Assembly (NCBI GenBank): GCA_002049455.2
Contig: KV919006.1
Location: 1 to 64,000, forward strand
DNA from: Porphyra umbilicalis
Lineage: Eukaryota; Rhodophyta; Bangiophyceae; Bangiales; Bangiaceae
DNA: 64,000 nucleotides
Reading direction: 5' to 3'
A model generated the notes under the pieces. It searched no databases. It was not told the DNA's origin and saw only the letters and a program-made list of their open reading frames with translations. The translations under genes were made by a program, and so were the position numbers. Shown in pieces: positions 11,007 to 22,563 of the stretch; position 1 is the first letter of the stretch; each line of letters begins with the position of its first letter.

Positions 11007-11951
11007 CTATGATGTAGGCGGCGTGGCATAACTGCCGTTGCCTTCACGCCAGCGCTGGACAGAGGTGGCAACAGGTTGATCGTCACGGAGAGATGAAAGC
11101 GTCAGGGCAGTAATCACGTCGTCGACAACGACTTCGTCCCCGTTGGCGTCCCTGGATGCCGAAGGAACCGATGATGTAGGCTGCGCGACACCACTGCCGC
11201 TGCCTTCAAGCCCGCGATGAACAGAGACCGCAGCAGAGCGATCGCCTCGGGGAGATGAGCGCGTCAGGGCAGCAACCACGTCATTACCAACGTCGTCATC
11301 CCCATCGCGGTCCCCAGAAAGCGAGCTCCGACGGAGATGTCGGAGCGTCAGGGACTGAGTGGCGTCTGCTCCATGCGCATTGCGCCAATGCACCATCGTC
11401 AGGGACCGGTTCTCTTGCGAGGTACTACCGCCACTGCGTGCAGTGCACGGATCCAGCGCTGAGGACCGTTGAAGGCCTACAGCGGTCTCTGCCATCTCGT
11501 CGCGTGATGCCGCAGTCGGCTGCGGCGCCGTCCCCGACATGGCGATCCCTTGGGAAGAGGCGTCTACCCGCTTTCCCTCCTCGGATGACCGGTTGATGCA
11601 GGCGAGGGGATGACACGCAGCGTGGTATCGTCGACGAGAGCGCACTTCGGCAATCGTCGGCGAGGCGGCTTTCGCGTCATGGGCGGCAATGCGAACAGTA
11701 GTTGGCGGCGGCGACTCGTCAGGGACGGAGGCTCTCCAAACGCAACCGGGGAACTACAGCTGCTTTATGTAGCGCCGCCTTGCAAGTGGGGCCACAGGAG
11801 GCCGCGCTTGCGGCAGGGCGCTGCGCTGGAGTGCACCCGTCTGCGGCTTCCCAACAGCCAGAGAGGGCCGCCATTGAGTGTCGTGTGTCGCCCGGCCCCT
11901 GGCCCGTGGCGGCCAGCAACGTGCACAGCACGGATGGTGCGACCAACGCAA
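11007..11951 (-). pseudogene. decayed paralogue of the gene at 6718-8118
   Basis: On the minus strand the segments TTVRIAA, ACINRSSEEGKRV and SQGIAMSG match TTVRIAA, ACIDRSSEEERRV and SYGIAMSA of the intact gene in the same frame. A TAG replaces a Trp codon of the intact copy, and after about 130 residues the sequence diverges into a repetitive Asp/Val/Ser-rich stretch (three imperfect units ending near 11020, 11190 and 11300). The Ala-rich helical C-terminal domain of the intact copy is missing. Confidence 0.6.
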
Positions 11952-12510
11952 CGTAGGAGCTGCCTACGAGCTTCAGGTTGGGGGTGTGAGCGGCCGTGGC
12001 CGACTTCTTCCTGGGCGTCGCCGAGGCGCCCGCGGTCGCGGCGACGATGGCGACGAGTCGTCGGCGGCCAACGGAAGAGCAGACCCCCAGCGGCCGCAGC
12101 ATGGACAGCGTGCCGCAAGAAAACACTGACACGGGAGCGGCACAGCCGCCGCTGCCGACGCCGGGCCCCCAACCCGCGCTCCCCGCCGCCGCGGGTCGCG
12201 CGGGTGCAGGTGTGCAAATCGTTTGGGCAGCGGCACCATCGTTTTGATGACGCGAGCAACAAAGACTGTTTTGACCAATAGATGTGCGATGCGGAAAGTG
12301 ACGTGCGGAAAGGATCGTGCATGTTTTCGGGAACAGTTGCCGTTGCTGTCACCAGCGTTCCATTTCCGCGCGCGTCATCACACCGCGTGTCCCGTGTGCA
12401 CGACCGACACGAACGCCCACAGGCGCTCAACGTACGCCCCCGAGGAGAATAAAGTGCGTGTCGCAAAGCGAGCACCCTTGCCGAAGGGCAATGCGTTGGA
12501 ACGGGCGCAG
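11575..12510. repeat. segmental duplication, copy B
   Basis: Partner of 7880-8845; about 3.7 kb away in direct orientation. The upstream frame (12132 to 11719) keeps amino-acid similarity with copy A, so the duplicated unit included a coding 5' region. Confidence 0.8.
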
Positions 12511-12649
12511 AGCGCAACAAGCAGCCACCGCGCGTACCCCCCCAGATTGCTGGAAAACAAAAGTGCCACGGAGCAAGCAAAGCCGCAAGGCAAGCAACGC
12601 CTCAAACCACTCCCTGCGGGTGCGCCGCTGCCATTTGCCACACAGAGCA

Positions 12650-14830
12650 CCCCTCCTGGCAGCGTGACCAGGACCCCCCCCCCCCTGCCGCGTCGCCACC
12701 ATCGCCGGCTGCGAACACACAGTCAGCCACATGGGGCGATGCCGCCCCGCCCCGCCCCGTGACCGGCGGGCGGCGCTCCGCCGTCGACCGCCCCCCACCC
12801 CGTGGCGGCCGCGGCGGACACCCGCGGCGGCACCGACCGCCGGCGGTCGAGCCACGACCGGCGCCGCGCACTGAGGGGGACAGTACAGTATGCCCTCTCC
12901 GGGAGAGCAGTCTCCGACACTCCCGCCCCAGGCTCACGCGAGTGAGCACTCCATCTGGAAGGGACGGGGTGGGCGTGGGCAAAGAACGGTGAATACAGAG
13001 AGAAAAAAAATACTATACGATGAGAATGCACCGAGTGCGTTCTTGCCGTCGGTGCCCTGTAAAAAGTCCACAATGCCGATCGGCGCACCGATGACGAGTG
13101 CGTACTTGCCGTCAATGCCCTATAAAACATCCACAATGGCTATCGGCATTCCGATGACCGCCACCGCTTGGGATCCCCCCCCCTCGAGGGGAGGCGGCCG
13201 ACGCTCCGAGGGACCCCCGCTCGGGCGGCCGACCTTTCCACGGCGGCGGCCCGCGGACCGGTCGCCCGCGGCGGTGGCAGCAGACAGCGGCCGGCGCAAG
13301 CGGCCGGCGAGGCGACCGACGCAGCCACCCGCCACGCGCCGCCCGCTGGCAGGCGGCGCGCCGGCGCGCCAGCGGCGGCGCACGCCACAACCCACCACCG
13401 GGGTGGGGACGCCGCCCTCCCCCTCGCGCCCAATCCCCCCACCCTCACCGCAGCCGCCTCGTGCGGACAACGTCGCGGGTGACTCGGCCGGGGGGGTCGG
13501 CAGCCGCGCCGTCGCTGCGCACCCCCATCCCAACGTCGACGCCGCGACGCGTGGGCGAGCCGCCGCCCACGCGGGAGCCGCCGGCACGCGGCGGCGCCCC
13601 GTCGCCCCGTGGCGCAGCAGAGCGGGCGGCGCGGCGGCGCAGTTGGCGCCCGCCGCTGACAGCCGCTGTCGCACCCGGTGGCAGCGACTGGAAGCGGCGT
13701 AAATGGCTACCACGATTACCGCCGCCCCCGCCCGCCATCACAGCCTGTCGCGGGCGACCGCCCGCCGCCACCGCCACGCGTCGCGTGTGGCGGCGGCGCG
13801 CCCACCGCCGGCCCCCGCGGCAGTGGTAGAGGCGCCGCCGCCGCCCACCGGCGCCCCCCCCCCCGCGACGGCCGGCCGCCGCCCGTGTCGGGCCGCGCGT
13901 AGACGGCCTCCTCGGCGCCAGCGTGCCACGGCGGCGCCGCAGCAGCCGCCCGTCGGTGGCTCCCGCGCGTCGGCCCGCCATCGGCGGCGGCGGCGGTGGG
14001 ACGAACCGCGCGGGCGGCGGCGTCGCCGCCTGACGGGCGGCGCGTGCCCCCCGCGCCGCCGCCCCGGGCTCGCCGCCGTTGGCGCGGCAGAAGGCGACTG
14101 CGGCGGCGGCGGCGGCGTGCACGCCTTGGTACGGCCAGCACGCGGACACCGCGCTTGGCGCGGCGGGGTACGGGGGAGGACGGGGGGGGCAGGGGGGAGG
14201 GGATCCCGTCACTAATGGCCACGTGGCGCCTGGGCGCGCGCGCGCCGCGCCCCCGCCCCCGGTCCGACCAACGGTGCCGGCGGCGCTGCGGCCGCGCGCA
14301 TCCAGGACGCGGGCGCGTCGCCGACCCCCCCCGGCCTCCCCACGCTAGCCACGGTCACTGCGTGCCACGCGAGGCAGGAGCGATCGCGACGGTGCGCCAC
14401 ACTGGCGGCGGTGGCGGCGACCGCCGCCGTGGCGCTCGCCACCCACGACGCCGCCGCCACGGACGCGGCCACCGCCGCCGGCACGTGCGCGGGCCGAGGA
14501 TCCCTCGCTTCCCCCGCGGCGCCGCCTGGGCGGCCCCGGCAGTCTGGCGGTCACTCGCGCGCCAGCGGCACCGCCGACGGCGAGCGACGGGGGCAGTGCC
14601 TTGGCGGCCGGCCGCCAAGGCAGACGCGGCCGCCGCCAGTCACGGCGGCGGCCGACGCGCACGGCGAGCCGACCGGGGCGTACCGGCACGGGGCGTGTCC
14701 CGCGTCGACCGCTGCACGACGCCGGCGCCGCCGGGGGCGACCCCCAAAACGGGCCCGCAGCCCCGCGATGGCGGTCGCCGCCCGCGCCACCCCGCCGCGT
14801 GGGGCCCGTCGCCGACGCGCCGGCGGCGGC
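12650..14830. repeat. extremely GC-rich island
   Basis: Over 2 kb of GGC/CCG-rich sequence. Long open frames exist in nearly every frame on both strands and read as Arg/Pro/Ala/Gly, which is what such composition gives by chance, so none is called. Its texture resembles the GC-rich cores at 22.9-23.9 and 44.7-46.2 kb, but I could not align it to them with confidence. Confidence 0.6.
13033..13158 (+). repeat. 63-bp tandem duplication
   Basis: Two adjacent 63-bp units start at 13033 and 13096 (GAGTGCGT). In one plus frame they encode two 21-residue units (SAFLPSVP..., SAYLPSMP...), and they sit in otherwise frame-poor DNA. Coding status is uncertain. Confidence 0.75.
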
Positions 14831-15191
14831 GATAGCAAGTCTGGTGCAGATCCGCAACGGAAGGCACAGGGTTAAAATTAGGGACATTTCCCTGCACAGC
14901 ACAGGAAGCTTTATGGTGCTTTTCCATATTTTGGCCACGCTGCGGGACGCACGGTTTGCCCAATCTAATGCGGACCACTTGGTCACGAGCGTGGTCCAAA
15001 AAAGATCTCAATTGTCTCCACAGTCAATCGTACTGGAGGTCTGCGGGATCATGACATCAGCAGTCGATTTCCGCTGCAGCGCTTCCCTTTCCGAGACGTG
15101 ACCGGCAGTCCTGATTCAACACAGGCAGCCCAGCCAGGCGACTGGCGGTTGCTGGCGGAAACTCGAAGCTTTCAGATGTGACCCTGCCAGC
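14831..15191. other. no gene recognised
   Basis: Sharp change from the GC island to ordinary composition at about 14860. Nothing recognised. Confidence 0.4.
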
Positions 15192-15488
15192 GTGGACATC
15201 CAGGAGGCATTGCCCGTTGCCCTAGTGGACAATGAGTTGCCCAACAGAGCCTGCGTGGCCGGGAGCACGAACCGCGGTCAGTGTCCAGAACGTGACGGGA
15301 CGACGACGGTCACCACGACGGTCACCACAACGGTCACAGCGGAAACCGAGACGGGCTGCGTTGGCCGGCTCTACATGCGGCGAGGGGGTGGCGGCGCAGA
15401 AGCGGCCATCATGAAGTGCAGCATCTGTCACTATGAGAGTGCTGCCAATGGCCCGACGCACAATGCGCGGTCGTGCCAAAGAAGTTAA
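15192..15488 (+). CDS. small protein ending in a CCHC-like zinc knuckle, 98 aa
   Basis: The last 25 residues contain C-x2-C-x11-H-x4-C (CSIC...THNARSC), the spacing of a zinc knuckle with an enlarged loop. The HNARSC ending resembles the zinc knuckles of Mutator-type transposases (GHNxRTC), so this may be the C-terminal end of a transposase or another nucleic-acid-binding protein. Residues 37-52 come from a 12-bp repeat (about 15300-15345) that encodes Thr/Val units. The stop may be skipped by a short intron starting at GTTAAG (15484), but that is speculative. Upstream of 15192 no matching exon was found. Confidence 0.35.
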   Translation: MDIQEALPVALVDNELPNRACVAGSTNRGQCPERDGTTTVTTTVTTTVTAETETGCVGRLYMRRGGGGAEAAIMKCSICHYESAANGPTHNARSCQRS

Positions 15489-15514
15489 GCCCAGGGCCAC
15501 CAGTCGCTGCCTGA

Positions 15515-16003
15515 GGGCACCCTTTCCGTCAGCTTGTTCAATGCGTCAGCGCGCTATGCGTTTACAAGGAGAAGTGGAACACAAGTGGTGTGACAGGGCA
15601 CCTGTACGGGACGCAGGCACCGCATCCTGGCCGCAGGAAGATCAAAAACAAGAGACGAACCGTGAGGAAGCCCAACAAGCAGCCTCTCTCCAAGGACAAC
15701 TTTCTGAGTCCCATGATGACGGACCTCTCTGTCAAGAGCATGGTTGAAAACACTGTCAGTGTGTTCACCACGGCGGCGGAGGACACAAAAACCGGTCGGA
15801 TGGTCAAGTCGCGCTTCCGCGCTAATAATAACTCCAAACGTCTCAACATCGTTGAGACGATGCGGGTGTTGGAGGGTCTGGAAAGCAACGCGGCGCTGTT
15901 GCAAGAGGAGAACAAGACGTTCTTCAAGACGTTGTACACGCACCTCGGCGCTGTCGCCGCCAGCCGCCTGGCTGCGTCAGCCGCAGAGCACAGTCTCGAG
16001 TAG
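15515..16003 (+). CDS. hypothetical basic protein, possibly a 3' exon
   Basis: Not recognised. The frame is open from 15515 and contains no ATG before the conserved-looking basic region; the first in-frame GTG is 15590. A candidate 3' splice site (TTCCGTCAG) ends at 15532, which would make this an internal or last exon. Residues are Lys/Arg-rich at first (GRRKIKNKRR), then a helical stretch (ETMRVLEGLESNAALLQEE) likely to form a coiled coil. Composition looks like real protein, unlike the GC islands nearby. It may join the zinc-knuckle frame at 15192-15488. Confidence 0.4.
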   Translation, partial: GHPFRQLVQCVSALCVYKEKWNTSGVTGHLYGTQAPHPGRRKIKNKRRTVRKPNKQPLSKDNFLSPMMTDLSVKSMVENTVSVFTTAAEDTKTGRMVKSRFRANNNSKRLNIVETMRVLEGLESNAALLQEENKTFFKTLYTHLGAVAASRLAASAAEHSLE

Positions 16004-16324
16004 GGGACACCACCCACCTCCGAATGTGACTACATGTTATGCACGTCGGACGAAGAGGTAGCGGCCTCCGTGGCGGGCGCGAGAGTCGGCGACCACAGAG
16101 GCCACAAGCGACGCACTGACCGTTGCGGCGGCATTGGCGGCGGCAATGGCGGCGGCAATGACAGCAGCGCAGGCGGCCACGATGGTGGCACTGGGAGATG
16201 GAAGGGGTCACGGGGCGGCGTCGCCGGCAAGGCCGCGTGCGCTCACCACGCAGGGCGCCAGAGTCGCACGGACCGGTGCGCCGCGGCAATCGCAAAGAGC
16301 CAGAGCTAGCGGTCGTCTCCGGCG

Positions 16325-17182
16325 ATGACACGATCCAAAACGTTTGGCGGTGAAAAAGCTAAGGCGAGCTGGAGCAATAACGGTGGAGCTTTATATGCGC
16401 CCATTGATGTAACATGTCTGACGGACACACCGTCTGGCTTGGCGCTTGATGAAGGTATCCCCCCTGTCCGCATCGCCCGCGCGGTCGTGGCGAAGCTCTA
16501 CCAATGTGCTTTGGAGGACGTCGACGCCGAAATTGCGGTTTTTGTCATCAAAGGCGTTTTGGACTCGCAGTTGCGTAGGTTCATGCTCATGTCTAGGACG
16601 CTGTCTTCCGCTGAGGTCGCGGAGTGGCTGTGCTCGGCAATGCCGCTTGCTCTGCGTCGGGCGTCGCTGACGAGCATAGCATGCGCCGTTCAGCGTGTCG
16701 TCGACACTATTTGTGCTGAATTGGCAGCCGCAGCGGGGGACGGTTGGGGTGGTGGTGTTTTTGTTGCGTCCCCGGCCAAGAAGGCATTGAGGGGCACTGC
16801 TGCTGCCTCTCGAGCTCAATCCACAGCGCCCGACTTCGGATCCCCTACAGCCGCCGGTGCTCCGCCACGTGCCAAGACAATCATTGCTTCCCCCGCTTTT
16901 CTTGATGGTGCACGACCAGCAGCTGGTGGTCCGCCGTCGCGTGCCGCCACCACCCGTTCAGAGCACGTTGCCGTCGTAGCACCCCCAACTTCTGTTGCGC
17001 TTGCGGCCCCCACGGCGTCCGTGGCTCCCGCAGCGCCTACTGGTGGGCCCAGGACCGCCTTTGGGCCACTTGTTACTGTCGCTCATGTGTCTGCGGCGTC
17101 CACGAGGAAGCTCTCCCCTATGGCCGTGGCGGCAGCAGCTGCGGCGGGGATGCCTGGTCTCAGCACCCCAACCGACATGTGA
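16325..17182 (+). CDS. hypothetical protein, 285 aa
   Basis: Not recognised. ATG at 16325 opens a frame with normal amino-acid balance. Residues 40-140 look like a helical domain (VAKLYQCALEDVDAEIAVFV, LSSAEVAEWLC, ACAVQRVVDTICAEL); 150-285 are Ala/Pro/Thr-rich and probably disordered. No membrane segment or signal peptide. Retrotransposon Gag-like proteins can show a helical core plus a disordered tail, but no zinc knuckle or pol region follows, so host gene and Gag-like fragment are both possible. Confidence 0.5.
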   Translation: MTRSKTFGGEKAKASWSNNGGALYAPIDVTCLTDTPSGLALDEGIPPVRIARAVVAKLYQCALEDVDAEIAVFVIKGVLDSQLRRFMLMSRTLSSAEVAEWLCSAMPLALRRASLTSIACAVQRVVDTICAELAAAAGDGWGGGVFVASPAKKALRGTAAASRAQSTAPDFGSPTAAGAPPRAKTIIASPAFLDGARPAAGGPPSRAATTRSEHVAVVAPPTSVALAAPTASVAPAAPTGGPRTAFGPLVTVAHVSAASTRKLSPMAVAAAAAAGMPGLSTPTDM

Positions 17183-18289
17183 ACCTGCACAGGCGTGCAT
17201 CGCGTCATGATAATTGATGTTGCCGACCGATTCATATGTTTTTTCTGTACGGGATAGCGCCTGCTCAAGCTTTCTAGCCAGTCTGTCCCACGTGTATCGG
17301 GCTTCGACGCTAGGTCGGGCCCGCTAGTTCACTAAGTCAATCTGGGACTGGTGTATGTCAGCGTTTCTTCCGATACTGCGGTGGCAGTGCGGTGCAGTGG
17401 GCTCAGACTATGGAGCGACGACGGGGCAGCCACGACACAACCACTTCGACGCGTTTCCAGGAATTCCCAGTGATTGCGGGTATCTGAATTGATTAACAAT
17501 GGAGATCAAGTGGCTAGCTCCCATCGAATCGGCGTGGCACTGGATTGACGAGGGCACGAACTGGCCGCGCTGCTCCGCCGCCACTAGAGCGCCCGCCAGC
17601 CTGTCATTTCTACGACAACAGCGCAGACCGCGACTCGAGCGGCCTGGTCGCAGAATTGGATGACGGAGCCCGAGTCGCCATCGGCTCGTTTGACGGCGAC
17701 CTCTGTGCATACGCTGTGCTCACCCATAGGCATGTGCCTTCGCTGTGTGCCTATCGTTTATTGGCCAGTGAGATCCATGGAAGGGTTACCCTCGCCCTTC
17801 AGGTGCCTCGTACACCCACCACCGAAAACGAGCAGAATCCTGTGTGCGCCTCGTTGCTCCACAGGCCATATGAAGGGGCCCACTCAGAGGGCGCACGCTG
17901 TCAACACGTCACAGGGACGAGTTTGAAACATTGCACTGGGCACAAAGGTCACAGCCCAGCCTGACCCTGTTCGCATCATACACGCGGGGCCGCGAATCCG
18001 ACACTACCCGCTGGAAAAGCCTACCAGTGAACACCTCCGGTCCAGTGTGACGTCTCTCAACGGGAGCGCGCAACGTCCTTTCGTTTTCACGTTGGCCAAG
18101 CCGCATCCAGACGACAGGCCAGTTGCGCTGTTCTGGAAATCAACCAGTCCCTTTCCGTGTGACCCGTCGTTACGTCGCCAAAAAAAACCAGTTTCTCTTT
18201 GTCACGTGCCTCGTCATTCATTTCGCCGTGTACCGGGCCACATCCCCGGCGCTGTTCTCGGCACGTCTGCCGGCAGCATCACCAACATT
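17183..18289. other. no gene recognised
   Basis: Short frames only. A 140-codon frame at 17545-17964 lacks domain character. Confidence 0.4.
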
Positions 18290-19460
18290 GGCGCGTGGCG
18301 CCCCACGGCCACGCCATACGCCGCACTGCCGTTGGCGCTGCACGTGCCGGCAGCGCCGCCGCCGGGTCTGCGTGACGCCGAGCAGCGACGCCACACCAGC
18401 CGCTGCTGTTGCCGCTGCCGCTGCCGGGGTCATCGCCGCTCATAAAGCCAGGCGCAGGGTAACCACGACGCATGAGGCGCTACTGGTGCTGCTGCAACTG
18501 CCGGTGCCGTCGCCACCCTAGGTGGTCGTGACCGTGCGGCCACGCCGCTCTCGACGCTGCTGTTGACGGCGCACGTGCCAGCACAGTCGCAGAGACTCGT
18601 GAGGGGCGCCGGGCGGCGGAGCCACAAAATTAGTTGCTGCTGTCACTGCAGGTTCCGGCACCGCCGCCGCTGATTTTGTGGGGCGCCGGCTGGCGACGCC
18701 ACAAGTGTCGCTGCTGTTGCCTTTGCCGCTTCCGGTGCCGTCTCCACTGTTAAGCCGTCGCACGGGACGGCTACGACGCACAAAGCGCTGCTGTTGCCCC
18801 TGCCGCTGCCGTCAAAGCCGATTCGGTTTGTGAGTAGCACGGAGCAGTTGCGCCTCACGAGTCGCTGCTGTTCTCGCCACCGCTGCCGGTGCCGTATCCG
18901 CAGTTGGCGCTGGTGCCCGCGCGGCCACGTCGCACGACAAATTGCCGTTGAAGGTATCGCTTCGGGCGCCCACGGCAATGTTTGTGCGCCAGACTTCGCG
19001 AAGACGCCGCTCAGGCTACTGCAGTCGAGGCTTTCACAGCTTGCGCCGTCGCCACCATTGGTAGGGGGCACCGCACAGCGACTTCACACACGGCTCTGCC
19101 GCTGGCGCTGCCGATGAAGGCACCGCCGAACCTGATGGTGAGTGGCGTGGTGCGGCCAAGTTGCAGGAGCTTGTGCTGATGCGGTTGCTGCTACTGAGCT
19201 TTGCAGATGCCGCACGGGCACACGCCAAGCCCAGGTTCTGCTGCTGCTCCCACTGCTGCGGCAGACGCCGTCGCGAGCGCCGGTCGCTGCATGGGCCGCC
19301 GACACATGCTTGTGGTGCTACCGCGGCTCTCGCTATTTGCGGGGCCTGTGACGCACAGCGCCACCGGGATGGGCCCAAATCAACCGGGGGTGTCGCGTTC
19401 GCATATGGTGACGCCCGCTCAGACGCCTTCCCTGCCGGCATCTCGGAGGTCGGCATAAAC
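18290..19460. repeat. degenerate GCTGCTGTTGCC-type repeats
   Basis: Imperfect units of about 100-150 bp built on GCTGCTGTTGCCGCTGCCG recur at about 18400, 18490, 18650, 18715, 18790, 18870 and 19190. One frame reads as Ala/Val-rich with stops, so it may be the remains of an Ala-rich repeat protein gene or a non-coding minisatellite. Confidence 0.5.
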
Positions 19461-19899
19461 GGTACCGACGCCGCGGCTGCCGCGGCGCTCCCTTTTTCCT
19501 CGATTGCAGCGTTCTCCAGCAGATGGTATGCCAGTCATGTCACTGATCACGCCGCCCGCGTCACCCAATGTGGCTGTAGCATCGGCCGCGCATCCTTCTG
19601 CGCCGAGTCGGACACCCCGCATTTAAAAACCGGGCCCTTTTTGCATGCAGCCACCTCTGTCGACGTACTCTTCAGACAAAATTGGGAACAGGCTGCCAAG
19701 TCTCCCTCGCGTCGTGGCCGAAGGACCTGTGTATCCATGGTCCATCGCTACTAGGAGGGCGGAAAAGGCGAATCGGGCATGGAGGGCACGACTGCTCGCC
19801 GGCGACTGACGTGTAGTGGTTTCTGCCCCCAAAGCCGACGGAGCAAGACCCCGTCAGAAAACCCAACAAAGGATGCGGAGCGACACAACGGAGGAGGAA

Positions 19900-20420
19900 C
19901 ACAATCGCCTGGATCACAGGGCGCGAAGCGCACCAGAACGCCGGAAGTAACTCAAACGCAACGCTGATTTATTCATGGAAGCAAGCCGGCTCAGAGACAC
20001 ACACATATAAACCCTCCGGTGACGTCTCCTTTCGGGCTCGAGTCTCAACGGCCAGGACGGAGATATCCTCGTCCAGCTGCGAGGTGTCATGGCCCTCTCT
20101 AGCGAGACGCGACAAGGCGTCTGCCATCTTGTGGTCGCTTCCCAGCGGATGCCGTATCTCATAATTTCACTCCGATAATCGGAGTCTGCATCTGTTAATC
20201 GGAAAATTCGGACTCATATTAGTCAGAACCGATAGAAGGGCGCGGTGATCATACCGTACCACGAATTTCGTCCCTTCTCAGGAGGACCGTAAATAGGTCA
20301 CTGCCCAGACGACGCCTTCACAGGGAGACGGATGCTCGTCCTTATTTTGTCCTAGCCACAAAATCGGGAAATTCACAGTATAGGCCTGCGGCCCGATCTG
20401 CTTACGCAGCCACATCAATT
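19900..20420 (-). pseudogene. Ty3/gypsy RNase H remnant
   Basis: On the minus strand, in one frame with stops, the order CEGVVWAVTYLR, VRYDHRALLSVL, and HPLGSDHKMADALSRL follows the conserved end of a gypsy RNase H domain (the E...A-x-R helix, the TDH-x-AL strand and the GxxNxxADALSR end). Several stop codons and no flanking pol frame: an old fragment. Base composition here is clearly lower in GC than in nearby intact genes. Confidence 0.65.
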
Positions 20421-21289
20421 CTGGAAGTCGGCGTGACGCAAAATTGAAATGGCCCCCCAGTGATCTTCAGATCAAGTGGAGGAACTCCCCAGGGTATTCC
20501 TAAGGACCGTCCTGGCCTCATCTCGAACTTAGCATAGGATAGGGTGAGATTTATGACGCAAGACCGTCCTGGAAACAGACCCGACCTTGGCCTTCGGACT
20601 TCACTCAGGATCATCCTTGGGATCAAACGAGGATCACTGGAGGACTGTTCCGCACATGGTCTGCCGGATCAAGTGGAAAACCAATCGGCGCCTTGGTCGC
20701 TGGGGGGGCTAGAAATGGCTGGCCAATGAGCGCACGGAGGCCGTCCGCCCGTGGTCTACCATGACGGACGTGTCCTTCATACATTTACTATTGTCAGGAA
20801 GGGGGATCAGTACTGCGTGTCCCAGCCGGGAATCTGCCGAGCAGCTCACACTCGTGCCGATCAGCAGATTAGATCCTTCCTCGCCAAAGGTGCACAAGGG
20901 TGAGCTTCCATCGATGCTCGAGGTGCCGCACCGCAGTCGCATCGTGCCGGCGTCCTGTGCCTTGGGGCCTTGTCCTCGCTGTGTGTCCCTCTTGATCCTC
21001 CAACGGGCGTGCGTATACAGTGCTAACGGGCAGCGTCGGTTACTGTGCTGCGCACGCTAGGGCGCCGGTTTCTGGTCGCCATGAAGCGTCAAAGGCACGG
21101 TCCACGAGGTTCTGCGTTTTTCCATCTCACTGATGCCAACGCGATTCATTTGCCAGCACATGCCACGAATTCGGAATCGGCAGAGCATGATGTCGGCCGC
21201 GAAGGCGACAATGGGGGCTCGGCAGGCAGACCCATCCTGTCCCTGGCAGAGGGATACCGCGAGCATCCGATATAGAAAAGTACTACGAC
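20421..21289. other. degenerate repeats, no gene
   Basis: About 20440-20660 is rich in diverged GATCxTCxxGGGAT-like words that also occur at 24250-24420 and 25080-25330, suggesting fragments of one old repeat family. Nothing else recognised. Confidence 0.35.
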
Positions 21290-22490
21290 GTCTCTCAGTC
21301 ATCAGAATCTGTGTCCAATGCTTACCCATCAGACGACACAGAGCATTCGTATGCATCTGAGCACCCTGATGAGGGGATTGCAACAAGTCGCGAGTTCTTA
21401 TATTTTGGGTATCTCAATGGGCGAGTGCGCATGACGCTCCCACAATATGACTTGATGCGAGAGGCCGAGAACGTTTTTATCCGGAGGGAGGAGTGACTTT
21501 CAAACTGGCGTAAGCCAGTTTGAGGGCTTACGGCAGTTGCGCAAGCACATGCTGAAGTCTGCCATATCACTGCGAAGAGAAACGACCACACGTCAGTTTC
21601 CCGTTGGCGAATGAAGAGCCTTGCGAAGACTGCCTGACGCATTCTTGTCTTACATTGCTTTCTCTGAGCTTGTAAAGCGAGACTTTGGGGATCCCAAGAC
21701 GGCTGCTCTTTTCCACAGTAAAGGGGAACCGTGCATGGGCACAGCTGAGCAGCCTGCAGAGCTTAATCAAACTGTAGAGGCCAGGCATCCCGCGAGCTAT
21801 AATGTGAAGAATGTCCTGTTCCGAAACCGGTTCTGGTACGTCATTGGATGTATCGCCAAGGTCTCTTTTGGTTCAGTTACGACGTTTAAGGCCAGTCTGA
21901 CGAGCACAGCCATTGCTCGTGACGGCAGTTCCACCACATCCGCGTCCACCTATGTTCCTCAGAGCGCATTTCGACTTAGGGACTGCCTCGCGCAGGTTTC
22001 TGTGTTACGTGATTTCGTACCAACAGCGGGCAGGGCACCATGCTTCACCAAAGAACGCAGGTTTACATCGCTGCTCACGCGGTCCGGTGGCGTATTGGTT
22101 CTTTCCGTGAAAGCATCAGCCATGATGGAACAAGACTTGTGGTCTGCATTAGCGTCACTGCGGCCACCGGAGCTCTCGTAGGCGGCAGAGCCCTCTGAGC
22201 GTGTTTCCCTGGAAAAAGTTTCCTACACGCTGTACGCTTCATTGTACGGTGATGAACTGAACGTCTGCAAGCATCGACGGGGAAGCCTGGAGGGCTACTA
22301 TGGAGCTTACAGGTCTCTCAGCATCAAGGATCGTGCGTTTTCTGCTCGTCCACATTTGTAATTGCAACCCGGAGCCAACCCGGACGCATTGCTCAAGCTT
22401 ATGGCGGAAGACGTACTCCTCACGAGCAAGTATGGTGTTCGCATGTATGACGCCTTCAAACATACGAACGTAGGTGTTCGCGTGTAGCTG
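21290..22490 (+). pseudogene. decayed tnp2-like (CACTA-type) transposase
   Basis: Fragments across two frames with stops: an acidic Ser/Asp/Glu stretch (21300-21370), RNRFWYVIG (21830), LYASLYGDELNVCKHR with SLEGYYGAYRSL (22230-22320), and GANPDALLKLMAEDV...GVRMYDAF (22370-22450). The order and wording follow the tnp2 transposase family (D-x-F/L-N-x-F, Gx-x-x-D-x-x-L-x-x-L-x-x-E/D, GVxxYDA). Truncated at the 3' side, where a GC-rich repeat element begins at 22564. The assignment rests on pattern only. Confidence 0.4.
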
Positions 22491-22563
22491 TGTCTTTGTC
22501 TCATAGATTTTCTCATGGCTGCAATGTTTTATGCCTCGGTCGGGGCCCCAGGCACCGAGAAGC

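Noticed and set aside
12890..14986. Many long open frames on both strands, 160-280 codons each
   Set aside because: All are Arg/Pro/Ala/Gly low complexity and overlap in nearly every frame, as expected when stop codons are rare in 75-80% GC DNA.
18290..19754. Repeat-protein gene on the plus strand
   Set aside because: Ala/Val-rich units occur but the frame is broken many times and the strand is not certain; left as a degenerate repeat.
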